64,000 bases of DNA from NCBI RefSeq assembly GCF_009756665.1, contig NZ_CP037953.1, positions 1,612,001 to 1,676,000 on the forward strand, written 5' to 3'. Made by a program: the position numbers and the translations under genes. The notes under the pieces are model-generated. The model was not told the DNA's origin and searched no databases. It was given only the letters and a program-made list of their open reading frames with translations. Origin of the DNA: Permianibacter aggregans. GTDB taxonomy: Bacteria; Pseudomonadota; Gammaproteobacteria; Enterobacterales; Permianibacteraceae. Shown piece by piece: positions 44,446 to 53,812 of the stretch. Each line of letters begins with the position of its first letter. Within the stretch, counting starts at the first letter, position 1.

Positions 44446-45224
44446 ATATATTTGTCGACACAGTTCAAGCGCTTTTTTGATTTTTCGCTTTGGTGCAGCA
44501 AAACACTGCTTCGTGACAAGCAGTTCGTTCTGAATGAGCGGACGCAGCCACTCTCCGATCTTGAGATGTCTCTGTTTGGGGCTGTTAACCAACGTACCTC
44601 ATGACGAATTCCCCACAGCGTCGGTCGCAACATTAGGTCCGTAGGCAACGATCGAGTTTCTGGCTGCACCAGACATCCGCAAAGTTGCAATCCGAGCACG
44701 CCGTTGACCGGCGCGATCTGCTGATCGACACCCTGTTCGCTGAAACCATGCATGGCGTAGCGCAACGTAATCATGCGCTTGTCGCCCGCTTCCTTGATTC
44801 GCCCATCCATAGCCTCGCCCAAGCGCAGTGCTTGCGACAGACCAAGCCCACCGAGCAGTATCAGTTTTTCAGGCGGCTGATACGTGCGACCGCCGAACCG
44901 GTTTCCGGGCACTCACAAAAGCAACCGCCCGTGTAGGGTTCTCGTTGCCTTCGGCTTACCGAACTAGGTGTGTTGAGGATGCCACCGCAGACCGATGTAT
45001 CCCACCAGCGTAGCGAATCATTGTTACTGAGCTTCTTTCGACTCCGCGGAAAACTCTCACGGAAAGCCCTATGCACTGGCACTACGAATTTCCGCGTTAG
45101 TGATTGGACTAAAAGTGAAAAACGCTACGAAAACCAAAAGTCGACCACACCTATCCTTGGCTCCTGCGATGACGTCCCTGTCAGTCTGCCTGCAGAATGT
45201 AGATTGGCAAAGTCAGCTAACGTT
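44446..45224. other. Region with no confident gene
   Basis: About 780 bp between the Fur box and asnB. Open frames exist on both strands (the longest, 163 codons, minus strand 44912-44421), but none has a ribosome binding site, recognisable motif or normal composition, and the longest one ends inside the Fur box. It may be the remains of a decayed gene or a region of acquired DNA. Confidence 0.5.
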
Positions 45225-46814
45225 TTAGCTTCCGCTCAGGCCATAGTTTGGCAACAGTCGCGCAGAGGGATCGGTGACATTGCAGTGTTGCCAGCTTTGG
45301 TTTGGCAACCAGAAGTCCGGAATCCAGCCGGCGCGTTCCGGAAAATGTTGCTCGAATAAATCACGGTATAGCAAGGCTTCCTTACTGATCGGCGATTTGT
45401 AGGCATAACGCAGTGCTGCGCGTTGCACATCCTGATCGGAATATTTTTGCTCAGCATACGCTTTCAGCTGCTCGACCAAGCCATGACCTACCGCGTCGGA
45501 AAAAGCGGCTTTTTCTCGCCATAAAATCGTTTCTGGCAGCAACTGCAAATCGGCAAACGCCTGACGCAACAGCCATTTTCCGGTGTGGTGACGATTCATT
45601 TTCAACACCGGATCAATGGCCATGACGGCCTGCACAAATGCCTGATCGGAAAACGGTACACGCGCCTCCAAACCATGCGCGGCAATACAGCGATCGGCGC
45701 GCAACACATCATAGGCATAAAGTTCGCGTACACGCTTTTGCGACTCCTGCTGGAACGCTTCTGGCGACGGCGCAAAATCCGTGTACTTGTAGCCAAATAA
45801 TTCATCACTGACTTCGCCCGTCAACAATACTCGAATCGGCGTTTCTTCCCGAACATAACGACAAACCAGATACATGCCGACGCTGGCGCGTACCGTTGTG
45901 ATATCCCAGGTTTCCAGCTGATAAATCAAATCGGACAATAACGGCAATACTTCGTCCATCGTGAAATAGACTTCGTGATGATCGCTGCCGATGAATTCGC
46001 TGACTTGGCGGGCATATTTGATATCAATTGGCGCCTCAGTCAAACCCACCGCAAAGGTCGTCAACGGCTTTTTCAGGATATCGGTGGCAATGGCGCAAAC
46101 CAGGCTGGAGTCCAGCCCGCCTGACAACAAAGCACCGAGCGGCACATCGGCATCCAGGCGTTTGCGCACCGCTTCAATCAAGGTTTCGCGAATGTGCTTC
46201 AGCGCTTGCGCTTCCGAATCGATAATCGATGTCGTCGCGGTGACATCAATAAACGGTCGCAGCAATTCACCATCGAAATAGTGGCCAGGAGGAAACGGGT
46301 AAACATCACTGCAAAGCGGATGCAAGGCTTTTGCTTCCGAGGCAAACATCAACGCGCCAGACTCGTTTTCAAAACCGTAGAACATTGGGCGAATGCCAAT
46401 GGGATCGCGCGCCGCGTAAAATTTTTTCAGCGCCGCGTCGTAAAGCACAAACGCGTACTCGCCATCCAGCCGGTCGAGCATGCCCTCGATACCAAATTGC
46501 TGGTAGAGCGGCAACAACACCTCACAATCAGAACCAGACTGATATTGGTGATTCGGCGTTACCGCACGCATCGCCTCGTGGTTATAGATTTCGCCATTGC
46601 ACAGCGCAAAGCGAAAGCCGTCGTCGCTGACAAACGGCTGCTGGCCAGCCAGCGAGGTATCCATGATGGCTAGCCGGACAAAGCCAAGCTTGATCTGAGC
46701 ATCGGGCGCCAAAATGGAGGTCTGGTCTGGCCCGCGGTGGGCAATCCGGGCCAGGGCCTGTTCAAATACCGGTGCCGGCAACGGAGAACCGGTATCCACG
46801 ACAAATCCGCACAT
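45225..46814 (-). CDS. asnB: Glutamine-hydrolysing asparagine synthase
   Basis: A 529-residue AsnB-type enzyme. After Met1 comes the catalytic Cys2 (MCGFVVD), then HRGPDQTS and CNGEIYNHEAMR of the glutaminase domain. The synthetase domain has the ATP pyrophosphate loop LSGGLDSSLV and LLTGEVSDELFGYKYTDF. It makes asparagine from aspartate, ATP and glutamine. ATG at 46814 with AGGA upstream is required to expose Cys2; 17 further codons are open upstream. Divergent from asnC. Confidence 0.95.
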   Translation of the reverse strand: MCGFVVDTGSPLPAPVFEQALARIAHRGPDQTSILAPDAQIKLGFVRLAIMDTSLAGQQPFVSDDGFRFALCNGEIYNHEAMRAVTPNHQYQSGSDCEVLLPLYQQFGIEGMLDRLDGEYAFVLYDAALKKFYAARDPIGIRPMFYGFENESGALMFASEAKALHPLCSDVYPFPPGHYFDGELLRPFIDVTATTSIIDSEAQALKHIRETLIEAVRKRLDADVPLGALLSGGLDSSLVCAIATDILKKPLTTFAVGLTEAPIDIKYARQVSEFIGSDHHEVYFTMDEVLPLLSDLIYQLETWDITTVRASVGMYLVCRYVREETPIRVLLTGEVSDELFGYKYTDFAPSPEAFQQESQKRVRELYAYDVLRADRCIAAHGLEARVPFSDQAFVQAVMAIDPVLKMNRHHTGKWLLRQAFADLQLLPETILWREKAAFSDAVGHGLVEQLKAYAEQKYSDQDVQRAALRYAYKSPISKEALLYRDLFEQHFPERAGWIPDFWLPNQSWQHCNVTDPSARLLPNYGLSGS

Positions 46815-46947
46815 ATGAAGTCCTGCTATATGATTGCTGGTCGAAACTGGCGGATAGTTGAACAATTAATTATCAATTCTCAAAATTTCTGATTAAATAA
46901 TAACAATTATCTAATTTTACTAACGGATCAGCTGTTTTTCTGGACCA
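46815..46947. promoter_or_regulatory. asnB-asnC divergent control region
   Basis: A 133 bp, very AT-rich gap, in contrast with the GC-rich flanks. It contains repeated blocks such as CAATTAATTATCAATT and AACAATTATCTAATTTT, plausible contacts for an Lrp/AsnC-family protein. No exact consensus site is claimed. Confidence 0.45.
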
Positions 46948-47412
46948 ATGACCATGGAAAACTACCAAATCGATAGTCTAGACCGGGAAATCCTGAAGGC
47001 ACTGCAGGCCGACGCGCGCCAATCGTACCTGGATATCGCCCGACAATTGGACGTTTCCGGCGGCACCATCCATCAGCGGGTCAACCGGATGCGGGCAGCC
47101 GGCATCATCACCGGCAGCAAAATCACCGTGGATGCCAAACGGCTCGGCCATGGCGTTACCGTATTGCTCGGCTTGCACCTGACCAATGCCAAAGCCATGA
47201 GCAAAGTGCTCGCGAAGCTGGAAACGTTTCCGGAAGTGCTGGAGGCTTATTACACCACCGGTGGCTTTTCGCTGATTCTGAAAATCGCCGTGCGCAGCAT
47301 TGAGGACTATCATCAATTCCTGATTCGTAAACTGCAGGCGATCGACGAAGTGCAATCGACAGAGTCGTTTATCTGCATGGATCAACCGATCAATCGTGAT
47401 ATCGAGATTTAA
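46948..47412 (+). CDS. asnC: AsnC, Lrp-family regulator
   Basis: A 154-residue Lrp/AsnC protein. MENYQIDSLDREILKALQAD, then the winged-helix segment VSGGTIHQRVNRMRAAGIITG, then the RAM ligand domain with EAYYTTGGFSLILKI and IQ-type ending (IDEVQSTESFICMDQP). It matches E. coli AsnC, the asparagine-responsive activator of asnA, almost along its whole length. Here its divergent neighbour is asnB instead. ATGs at 46948 or 46954. Confidence 0.93.
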   Translation: MTMENYQIDSLDREILKALQADARQSYLDIARQLDVSGGTIHQRVNRMRAAGIITGSKITVDAKRLGHGVTVLLGLHLTNAKAMSKVLAKLETFPEVLEAYYTTGGFSLILKIAVRSIEDYHQFLIRKLQAIDEVQSTESFICMDQPINRDIEI

Positions 47413-47416
47413 AAAA

Positions 47417-47851
47417 ATGAAAACCTTACTGATTGCCACGCTGCTCGCTGTTCTGACGGTGTTGCCAAAATCGGCACTGGCAGATGCTGAAGCCGATATC
47501 CGCACGCGGTTAAGTGCACAACAACAAGCTTGGAATCGTGGCGATATACCGGCCTTCATGAATGGTTACTGGAACAATGAGAAATTGCGATTCGCCTCCG
47601 GCAATTCGATCACTTATGGTTGGCAGCCAACACTTGATCGATACTTGAGCCGTTACCACAACCGTAGTTTGATGGGGCAATTACAGTTTGAGGTGTTGTC
47701 TGTACGCCAGTTGTCACCGACCTACGCTATCGCTTTCGGGCGTTGGGCATTAACGCGGGAAGATGATAAGCCGAAAGGCTTGTTCACGTTGACGCTGGAG
47801 AAATTTCCAGAGGGTTGGCGAATCATTGCGGACCACACATCCAGTGAATGA
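47417..47851 (+). CDS. Secreted NTF2/SnoaL-like (DUF4440-type) protein
   Basis: A 144-residue exported protein. The signal peptide is MKTLLIATLLAVLTVLPKSALA. The mature part, starting DIRTRLSAQQQAWNRGDIPAFM and ending LTLEKFPEGWRIIADHTS, is an NTF2-like fold of the SnoaL/DUF4440 kind, with WNRGD and WRII-x-DH hallmarks. Function unknown. It lies four bases behind asnC, so is probably cotranscribed. Confidence 0.8.
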   Translation: MKTLLIATLLAVLTVLPKSALADAEADIRTRLSAQQQAWNRGDIPAFMNGYWNNEKLRFASGNSITYGWQPTLDRYLSRYHNRSLMGQLQFEVLSVRQLSPTYAIAFGRWALTREDDKPKGLFTLTLEKFPEGWRIIADHTSSE

Positions 47852-48166
47852 GGTGTGCGGTTAAAACTGTTCACTTTCCTTGGCAACAGGAATGCGAGTG
47901 GCGCTTTGCGCCACGAACGAATGAGCTGAAATTGCAGAGCGTTTGTGTTCAAGGGGTGCCAAATAACTCGACACGAGTAGATGCGTGATCTCGTAGAAAC
48001 CTGAGAGGATTGCCAGCCCCATCTGACCCACAGGGTTTTGGGGAATGCCGCAAAGTGTCTGGAACCCTTGCGGCCCTGGCGCTCGCCCTTCGGATTCGCT
48101 ACGCTCACGAAAATTCGCTCCCGGCGAATTTTTCGAACGTGAGGACGTTCTCACGCTCGGGACACA
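47852..48166. other. Intergenic region before tRNA-Arg terminator
   Basis: No gene seen. It contains a perfect hairpin GTGGCGC-TTT-GCGCCAC (47898-47914) and, near 48110-48150, overlapping inverted repeats around AAAATTCGCTCCCGGCGAATTTTT, a type of sequence often found downstream of tRNA genes. Confidence 0.5.
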
Positions 48167-48207
48167 CCAAATAAAAAACCCACCGCGAGGGTGGGTTTTT
48201 TATTTGG
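48167..48207 (-). terminator. Terminator of tRNA-Arg
   Basis: CCAAATAAAAAACCCACC and its complement flank GCGAG, giving a perfect 18 bp stem with built-in T-runs both ways. Its distal arm begins with the tRNA's own 3' CCA. Confidence 0.8.
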
Positions 48208-48281
48208 CGCGCCCGAGACGATTCGAACGTCCGACCCCAGCCTTCGGAGGGCTGTACTCTATCCAACTGAGCTACGGGCGC
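48205..48281 (-). tRNA. tRNA-Arg(CCG)
   Basis: A 77-nt cloverleaf on the minus strand. Acceptor GCGCCCG/CGGGCGC, D-arm GCTCAGTTGGATAGAGT, anticodon stem CAGCC/GGCTG around CTCCGAA (anticodon CCG), T-loop TTCGAAT with stem GGACG/CGTCT, discriminator G and encoded CCA. It reads the CGG arginine codon. Confidence 0.93.
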
Positions 48282-48586
48282 ATTAACGGGTGTTCCCGCC
48301 CCCTTTCCCAAAAGGAGAGGGTCGGGTGAGGGCTTTCTCCCTCGGTCTAACTCCGACTATGGAGCAAGACAAAATCAGCTTGATTCATAGGGCGGCAGGA
48401 CCTATCGCGATGGCTCGATGAGCGCGCGAGGTATCGCTGCCTACGGCAGTATCTGTCGCCAGACTTACCGTCCGGCGCGAGGGCTAAAAAAGCCGGTTCG
48501 CGCGGGGCCGACATCATAGCGGCATCACGGATCGCTGTCCATTTGCATTCGGGAGCGCCCTGCCTTGCGGCCTCTGAATCGCAGGC
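48282..48586. other. Intergenic region upstream of tRNA-Arg
   Basis: No convincing gene. It begins with a GC-rich inverted stretch (CCCTTTCCCAAAAGGAGAGGG, 48301-48321 approximately) followed by TCGGGTGAGGGC, a common type of intergenic repeat in proteobacteria. The tRNA promoter should lie here. Confidence 0.4.
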
Positions 48587-48612
48587 AAAAAAAAACCGGC
48601 CCGAAGGCCGGT
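48587..48612 (-). terminator. Terminator of RND efflux operon
   Basis: ACCGGCC-TTCG-GGCCGGT on the minus strand followed by a run of nine Ts; 16 bases after the pump gene's stop. Confidence 0.85.
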
Positions 48613-48627
48613 GATGGAGAACACTAA

Positions 48628-51600
48628 TTATTTGCTGGCGACAGCGCGGGCGCGCAGTGGCGAGCTCAGCCACAGGCCCAAGCGCTTCAGCAAGCGATAG
48701 ACGAAGCGGACGACAACCAGTGTCAGCACGGTTTCCACCGCAGTCAGCACCCAGGCCAGTACCGGGCCGCGTTGTTCGACGCGACGACGGAACTTGGCGA
48801 CCAGACGGTCATGGGCAATTTCAATGCTGTCGTAGAAAGTCGGAATCGCCAGCAGCGTCAGAATGGTCGAGGTCGCGACACCGCCGATAATGGCAATCGC
48901 CATCGGCTGATAGAACTCGCCACCTTCACCGGTGCCAATCGCGACCGGCAACATACCGGCGATCAGCGCCAAGGTGGTCATCATGATCGGGCGCAGACGG
49001 GCACGACCGGCCAGCATCAGCGCTTCTTCACGGTTATGACCTTCTTTCTCGCGGTCGCGGGCGCAGTCAATCAACAGAATCGCGTTTTTGGCAACCAGGC
49101 CCATCAGCATGATGATGCCGATCAGACTCATCAGGTTGATGGTCGCGCCAGTCAACAACAGACCGGTAACGACACCAATCAGACTCAGCGGCAGACTCAT
49201 CATGATTGCCATTGGTGCCAGGAATGAGCTGTATTGGATGACCAGAATCAGGTACATCAAACCAATGCCCATCAGCAGCGCCGTGATCATTTTGGTGAAC
49301 AGCTCGGACTGATCGCGACCGGAGCCGGCCAATGCAATGCCATAGCCCGGCGGGTAATCCATCGAGCGGGCAATTTTCATCGCCTCGCCGATCACTTCGT
49401 TCTGCGGACGACCTTCGATGTTGGCGCTTACTGCGACCATGCGCTTGCCATCGACATGCTCGATTTGCGCCGGGCCTTTGCCCATCGTGATCGAAGCAAT
49501 CTGCTGCAGCGGCACAATGACATCACCCGCGCCAGTCACCAGAGGCAGGCGTTCTAAGTCAGCACGTTCGCGGCGATCATCCGGGTGCAAACGCACCGCG
49601 ACATCTCGGGTTTCACCAGTCGGGTCGACCCAGTCACCGACTTCAATACCGGCGTAGGCAACACGCAAGGCTTGCGCGGCATCGTTGACCGAAATGCCGA
49701 TGCTGTTGGCAAGGCCGCGATCAATTTCGATCTGATACTCTGGCATCGGATCCTGCTGCGATAAACCGATATCCACAGCGCCCGGTACTTCCTTGCGCAG
49801 ACGATCCATGAATTGGTTGGTGATTTCCATTAGTTGGCGTGAATCAGGACCGGAGAAACGAATGTTCAGTGGCTTTTGCGCACCGTTGTTCAGTTCTTCC
49901 AACACCACATATTCGGCACCAACCAGGCGCTTCAACTCGCTGCGTAATGTCGAGGCGATTTCGCTGGCTGAACGCTCACGCTCTTTCTTGCTGCCGATGT
50001 CGACATAGATACGCGAACTGTTGCTGCGCACGGTCGTGTTTGTCGCTTTCACCTCAGGAATCGAACGCGCCAGTTCCGAGGCTTGTTCGGTTTTGATGCG
50101 GGCGTATTCCAAGCTGGAACCTGGCGGCAAGCGAATATCAACCGCGATGAAACCGAAATCGGTTTTTGGCAGGAAGCTGGTGCCACCGAACTTCACCTGC
50201 AGGAAAATCGCTGCGAAGAAAGTCGAGACGATCAGAATACCCACCGTTTTGCGATGGAACAGCGCCCATTTGATCACGCTCATATAACGCTCGGCCATGC
50301 GATCGAACCAGCGGTTGAACACGGCAAACCATCTTTCGATACCGCGATGCTGACGATGCTCATGACCAACCGGATCGCCCCAGTAAGCTGACAACATCGG
50401 ATCCAAGGAGAACGAAATCAATAGCGACACCAGTACTGACGAGGCGACCGTCAACGCAAACGGGCGGAACCATTCACCGGCAACGCCATCCATGAAGCCG
50501 ACCGGAATAAACACCGCGACAATCGCCATCGTTGTTGCGGTAACCGCCAGACCAATTTCATTGGTGCCGTCTTTGGCTGCTGTCAATTTATCCTTACCGC
50601 GCTCCATATGACGGACGATGTTTTCACGGACAACAATGGCATCGTCGATCAATACACCAATCGCCAAGGACAAGCCGAGCAGCGTCATGAAATTCAGCGT
50701 GAAACCGGCCGCTTGCACAGCAATGAACGAGGTCAAAACCGAAGTCGGCAGCGCCAGCGAAGTAATCAAGGTTGAGCGCCAGCTATTAAGGAACGCGTAG
50801 ACGACGAAAATCGTCAAACCGGCACCGAATACCAAGGCTTCAATGACGTTGTTCAAACTGTCTTGCGCTTCTTCACCGCCGTCCTGGGTAATGACCAGTT
50901 GCGTACCTTGCAGCAGACGCTTGTTCAGTTCTTCGACTTTTTCGCGCACCAGTTTCGCCGTTTCGACGGTGCTGGCATCGCGCGAACGGACAACACTGAT
51001 GCCGACGTTTGGTTGGCCACTGCGTAAGCTGATCGAGCTCATTTCGGCAAAGCCGTCTTCAATCGTAGCCACTTGCGACAGGCGCACGAGCTCTTCGCCA
51101 CGGCGCTTGACCACGACATCGTTGAAGTCCTGCGCGTCTTCGATACGGCCAAGCAGGCGCAAAGATTGATCTTCGTATTCACCGCGAATACGACCAACCG
51201 GCGCAGTCAGGTTCTGGCCACGCAAAGCCGCCAGCACTTCCGAGACGGAAACGTTGTGCTCGCGCAAATCAACGCTGCGCAATAGAACCGTCAGCTGACG
51301 CGTCAGCGCGCCGTTGACGTTAACCGTAGCAACGCCGGGAATGCCGCGAAACTCTTCGGCCAGCTCATCTTCGGCCATGCGTGACAATTCGGCATGCGAT
51401 TGCACATTCGATGACAGTGACATCTGCACAATCGGCTGCGCACTCATGTCAAAGCGACGGATGATCGGCTCGCGCATTTCCAACGGCAGTTTATGCCGCA
51501 CGGCAGAAATGGCGTTACGCACTTCGTCGGCTGCTTCGATCATGTTCTTATCGAAGTTGAAGAAGATCGTGAACGAACCATTGCTTTCGTTGGCGTAGGC

Positions 51601-51843
51601 ACGCAGCTCGTAAACACCGGGAATCGATTGCAAGGATTTTTCAATGCGATCGATGATTTCCCGCTCAACGGTTTCGGGCGAAGCGCCGGGATAACTGATG
51701 TTGACAATCAGCAGCGGTTGCTCGACATCCGGGCGTTCGTTAACGCGCAGATTTTTCAGCGCCAGGTAACCAAAAAGCATCAGCGCGACCGTGACAACAA
51801 TGGTCACGACCGGGCGTTTGATGCTGAATTCTGAAATAAACAT
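48628..51843 (-). CDS. RND efflux pump permease (HAE1 type)
   Basis: A 1071-residue resistance-nodulation-division transporter with twelve membrane helices and two large periplasmic loops. FISEFSIKRPVVTIVVTVALML begins the protein; GLSLAIGVLIDDAIVVRENI in TM4 carries the paired proton-relay aspartates. It belongs to the MexF/AcrB-like HAE1 group, which exports drugs, lipophilic acids or metabolites. Its substrate is unknown. No outer-membrane channel gene is in the window, so it must borrow a TolC-like partner. Transcribed 17 bp behind its adaptor. Confidence 0.95.
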   Translation of the reverse strand: MFISEFSIKRPVVTIVVTVALMLFGYLALKNLRVNERPDVEQPLLIVNISYPGASPETVEREIIDRIEKSLQSIPGVYELRAYANESNGSFTIFFNFDKNMIEAADEVRNAISAVRHKLPLEMREPIIRRFDMSAQPIVQMSLSSNVQSHAELSRMAEDELAEEFRGIPGVATVNVNGALTRQLTVLLRSVDLREHNVSVSEVLAALRGQNLTAPVGRIRGEYEDQSLRLLGRIEDAQDFNDVVVKRRGEELVRLSQVATIEDGFAEMSSISLRSGQPNVGISVVRSRDASTVETAKLVREKVEELNKRLLQGTQLVITQDGGEEAQDSLNNVIEALVFGAGLTIFVVYAFLNSWRSTLITSLALPTSVLTSFIAVQAAGFTLNFMTLLGLSLAIGVLIDDAIVVRENIVRHMERGKDKLTAAKDGTNEIGLAVTATTMAIVAVFIPVGFMDGVAGEWFRPFALTVASSVLVSLLISFSLDPMLSAYWGDPVGHEHRQHRGIERWFAVFNRWFDRMAERYMSVIKWALFHRKTVGILIVSTFFAAIFLQVKFGGTSFLPKTDFGFIAVDIRLPPGSSLEYARIKTEQASELARSIPEVKATNTTVRSNSSRIYVDIGSKKERERSASEIASTLRSELKRLVGAEYVVLEELNNGAQKPLNIRFSGPDSRQLMEITNQFMDRLRKEVPGAVDIGLSQQDPMPEYQIEIDRGLANSIGISVNDAAQALRVAYAGIEVGDWVDPTGETRDVAVRLHPDDRRERADLERLPLVTGAGDVIVPLQQIASITMGKGPAQIEHVDGKRMVAVSANIEGRPQNEVIGEAMKIARSMDYPPGYGIALAGSGRDQSELFTKMITALLMGIGLMYLILVIQYSSFLAPMAIMMSLPLSLIGVVTGLLLTGATINLMSLIGIIMLMGLVAKNAILLIDCARDREKEGHNREEALMLAGRARLRPIMMTTLALIAGMLPVAIGTGEGGEFYQPMAIAIIGGVATSTILTLLAIPTFYDSIEIAHDRLVAKFRRRVEQRGPVLAWVLTAVETVLTLVVVRFVYRLLKRLGLWLSSPLRARAVASK

Positions 51844-51860
51844 GATGCGTTACCCTCGAC

Positions 51861-52994
51861 TTACGGCGCGTTAGCGGTCAGTGGTGCAGCGGCAGCGGCC
51901 GAAGCGAGTTCGTAGTTGGCGCCTTCCTGCAAACCGGTGCTCGGATGGCGCAGCACTTGGGCGCCGGCTTCGATGCCGCTCAACACTTCCAGATGGCCAG
52001 TACGGGCATCGGTTTGACCAATTTGCACAGCGGTTTTGTGAATGCTTTGATCTTTCAAAGTCCAGACAAAACGCTTGTCACCTTCGATAACAAGACTCGA
52101 TGGCGGCAACATCAAATTGGCATGGGTTTCGGTTTCGACGGTGCCTTCAGCGTAGAGGCCGGCAACCGTTGGAATTTTTTCCCAGTCAACAGAAACGGTG
52201 ACACCAATCTGGCGTGTGGTGGCATTGGCAATCGGGTTGATGCGTTGCACTTTGCCTTCAAAGGCTTGATCGCCATAACCGTTGATGCGGAAGCGCACCG
52301 GCGCACCGACGGCCAGTTTCGGGCCGTGTTCGGCTGGCACAAAACCTTCAAAACGGACGCTGCGTGGATCGATCACTTTCAGCAGGGCTTTGCCAACTTG
52401 CGCGGTGTCGCCATTCGACACTTCGCGGGCACTGACGACGCCATCAAACGGCGCGCGCACTTCGGTGCGCTCCAATTGCTGGCGAGCCTGAACCACACGA
52501 GTGCGGGCGGCGACCAAATCGCTTTGGGCATTGTTACGACGGATTTCGGCATCTTCCAGCGATTGCTGGGAAACAGCGCCGGAGGATGACAGCGTTTGCA
52601 AACGGTCGAGCTGACGTTGAGCCTGATCAAAAGCTTGTTCAGCAGCGCGACGGGCTTCTTCGGCGCTGTTCAGTTGATCGCGTATCGTGGTGTCATCGAG
52701 ACGCACCAGCAAATCGCCTTTTTTCACTTTGTCGCCGTTGTCTTTGACCACCTGCAATACGACAGCCGAGACTTCGGCACGCAGATCAGCGCGCTTTTCC
52801 GGCTGAATCGAGCCGGAAATCAGCGGGCCGCTGGCGAAATCACCGCTGCCGATAATCAGCGTATCGGCATCGGTCAGCAGCAAAGGCTTGGTCGCAGCGG
52901 TTGCAGCGGCGGTATTGGCCGGGCTGGCTGGCGCTTGCCCGCATCCGGCGAGCACAGCGGTAAGGGTGGCGGCAATCAGAGTGGCGCGTAACAT
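51861..52994 (-). CDS. RND periplasmic adaptor lipoprotein
   Basis: A 377-residue membrane-fusion protein. The lipobox LTAVLAGC places Cys18 as the lipidated residue. Lipoyl half-domains (ADLRAEVSAVVLQVVKDNGDKV and ERTEVRAPFDGVVSAREV) flank a long alpha-hairpin (about 120-175), then beta-barrel and membrane-proximal domains. It links the RND permease to an outer-membrane channel. ATG at 52994; a TTG five codons upstream is not needed. Confidence 0.93.
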   Translation of the reverse strand: MLRATLIAATLTAVLAGCGQAPASPANTAAATAATKPLLLTDADTLIIGSGDFASGPLISGSIQPEKRADLRAEVSAVVLQVVKDNGDKVKKGDLLVRLDDTTIRDQLNSAEEARRAAEQAFDQAQRQLDRLQTLSSSGAVSQQSLEDAEIRRNNAQSDLVAARTRVVQARQQLERTEVRAPFDGVVSAREVSNGDTAQVGKALLKVIDPRSVRFEGFVPAEHGPKLAVGAPVRFRINGYGDQAFEGKVQRINPIANATTRQIGVTVSVDWEKIPTVAGLYAEGTVETETHANLMLPPSSLVIEGDKRFVWTLKDQSIHKTAVQIGQTDARTGHLEVLSGIEAGAQVLRHPSTGLQEGANYELASAAAAAPLTANAP

Positions 52995-53268
52995 GGTCGG
53001 GATCCCCAATACGAGAAAAACACAAATTCGTGAGGCTAATTGTCTTCGATCAATTGATGACAGTTTTACCGCACTTGTTTCAGGGTGTTGCAGCGGTTAA
53101 CCGATTGAGGGTGACTGGTATAGGTAAAAGGCCTGCTGAAATGCCGGGATTACCTTCTATTGCCGGCGGTCGTTCCGCTATACTTCGCGCCTGCCACTCG
53201 CCCCGGCCCGAGACGTCGTAGACAAGCTTGACCGGGGAATGCCGATTTTGAATGACGAGGTTTATTGA

Positions 53269-53736
53269 ATGAGCACGTTGCGCCGTATCGTGGTCACCGC
53301 ATCGGTGGCTTTGCTGACGCTGGGTCTGACCGTCCAGGCGTCGTCCACCGAGGGAGTCAAAGGCTACAAAGGCTGGCGCTCCACCGAAGCGGTACGCGAG
53401 CGCACGGCGCCGGTAGGCGATGTTTATGTCGAAGGCGACGACATCCCGAATCCGGCACCAGCTGTGGCTACTGCCGGTGGCGGTTCTGGCGAACCACGCA
53501 GCGGCGAACAGGTTTACAACACCGCCTGTATGGCCTGCCATGCCTCCGGTGCGGCCGGCGCCCCGATTCTTGGCGATACCTCTGCTTGGAAACCGCGCCT
53601 GGCCAAAGGCGAAGACGCGCTGTGGAATTCGTTGATGAACGGTCTGAATGCGATGCCAGCCAAGGGCATGTGCATGGACTGCTCGGAAGAAGAGCTGAAA
53701 AACGTGCTCGATTACATGATCGCGAAAGCCAAGTAA
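53269..53736 (+). CDS. Cytochrome c5-like protein
   Basis: A 155-residue periplasmic c-type cytochrome. Signal peptide to about TVQASS; a spacer of about 50 residues; then one heme domain with CMACH as the attachment site and a distal Met in NAMPAKGMCMDC, whose two cysteines form the extra disulfide typical of cytochrome c5. It likely shuttles electrons to a terminal oxidase. TATACT at 53179-53184 is a candidate -10. Confidence 0.9.
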   Translation: MSTLRRIVVTASVALLTLGLTVQASSTEGVKGYKGWRSTEAVRERTAPVGDVYVEGDDIPNPAPAVATAGGGSGEPRSGEQVYNTACMACHASGAAGAPILGDTSAWKPRLAKGEDALWNSLMNGLNAMPAKGMCMDCSEEELKNVLDYMIAKAK

Positions 53737-53750
53737 TTTAGGTATCGAAC

Positions 53751-53776
53751 AAAAAGGCCGCTGATGCGGCCTTTTT
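53751..53776. terminator. Bidirectional terminator after cytochrome c5
   Basis: AAAAAGGCCGC-TGAT-GCGGCCTTTTT, an 11 bp perfect stem with A and T runs on either side. Confidence 0.85.
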
Positions 53777-53812
53777 GCTGTCCGGAGAGTTAGTTCGCCG
53801 GCGAAAGCTCGG

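Noticed and set aside
44421-44912. Open frame of 163 codons on the minus strand near the Fur box
   Set aside because: It ends within the Fur box, has no start signal and no recognisable motif; kept only as part of a region with no confident gene.
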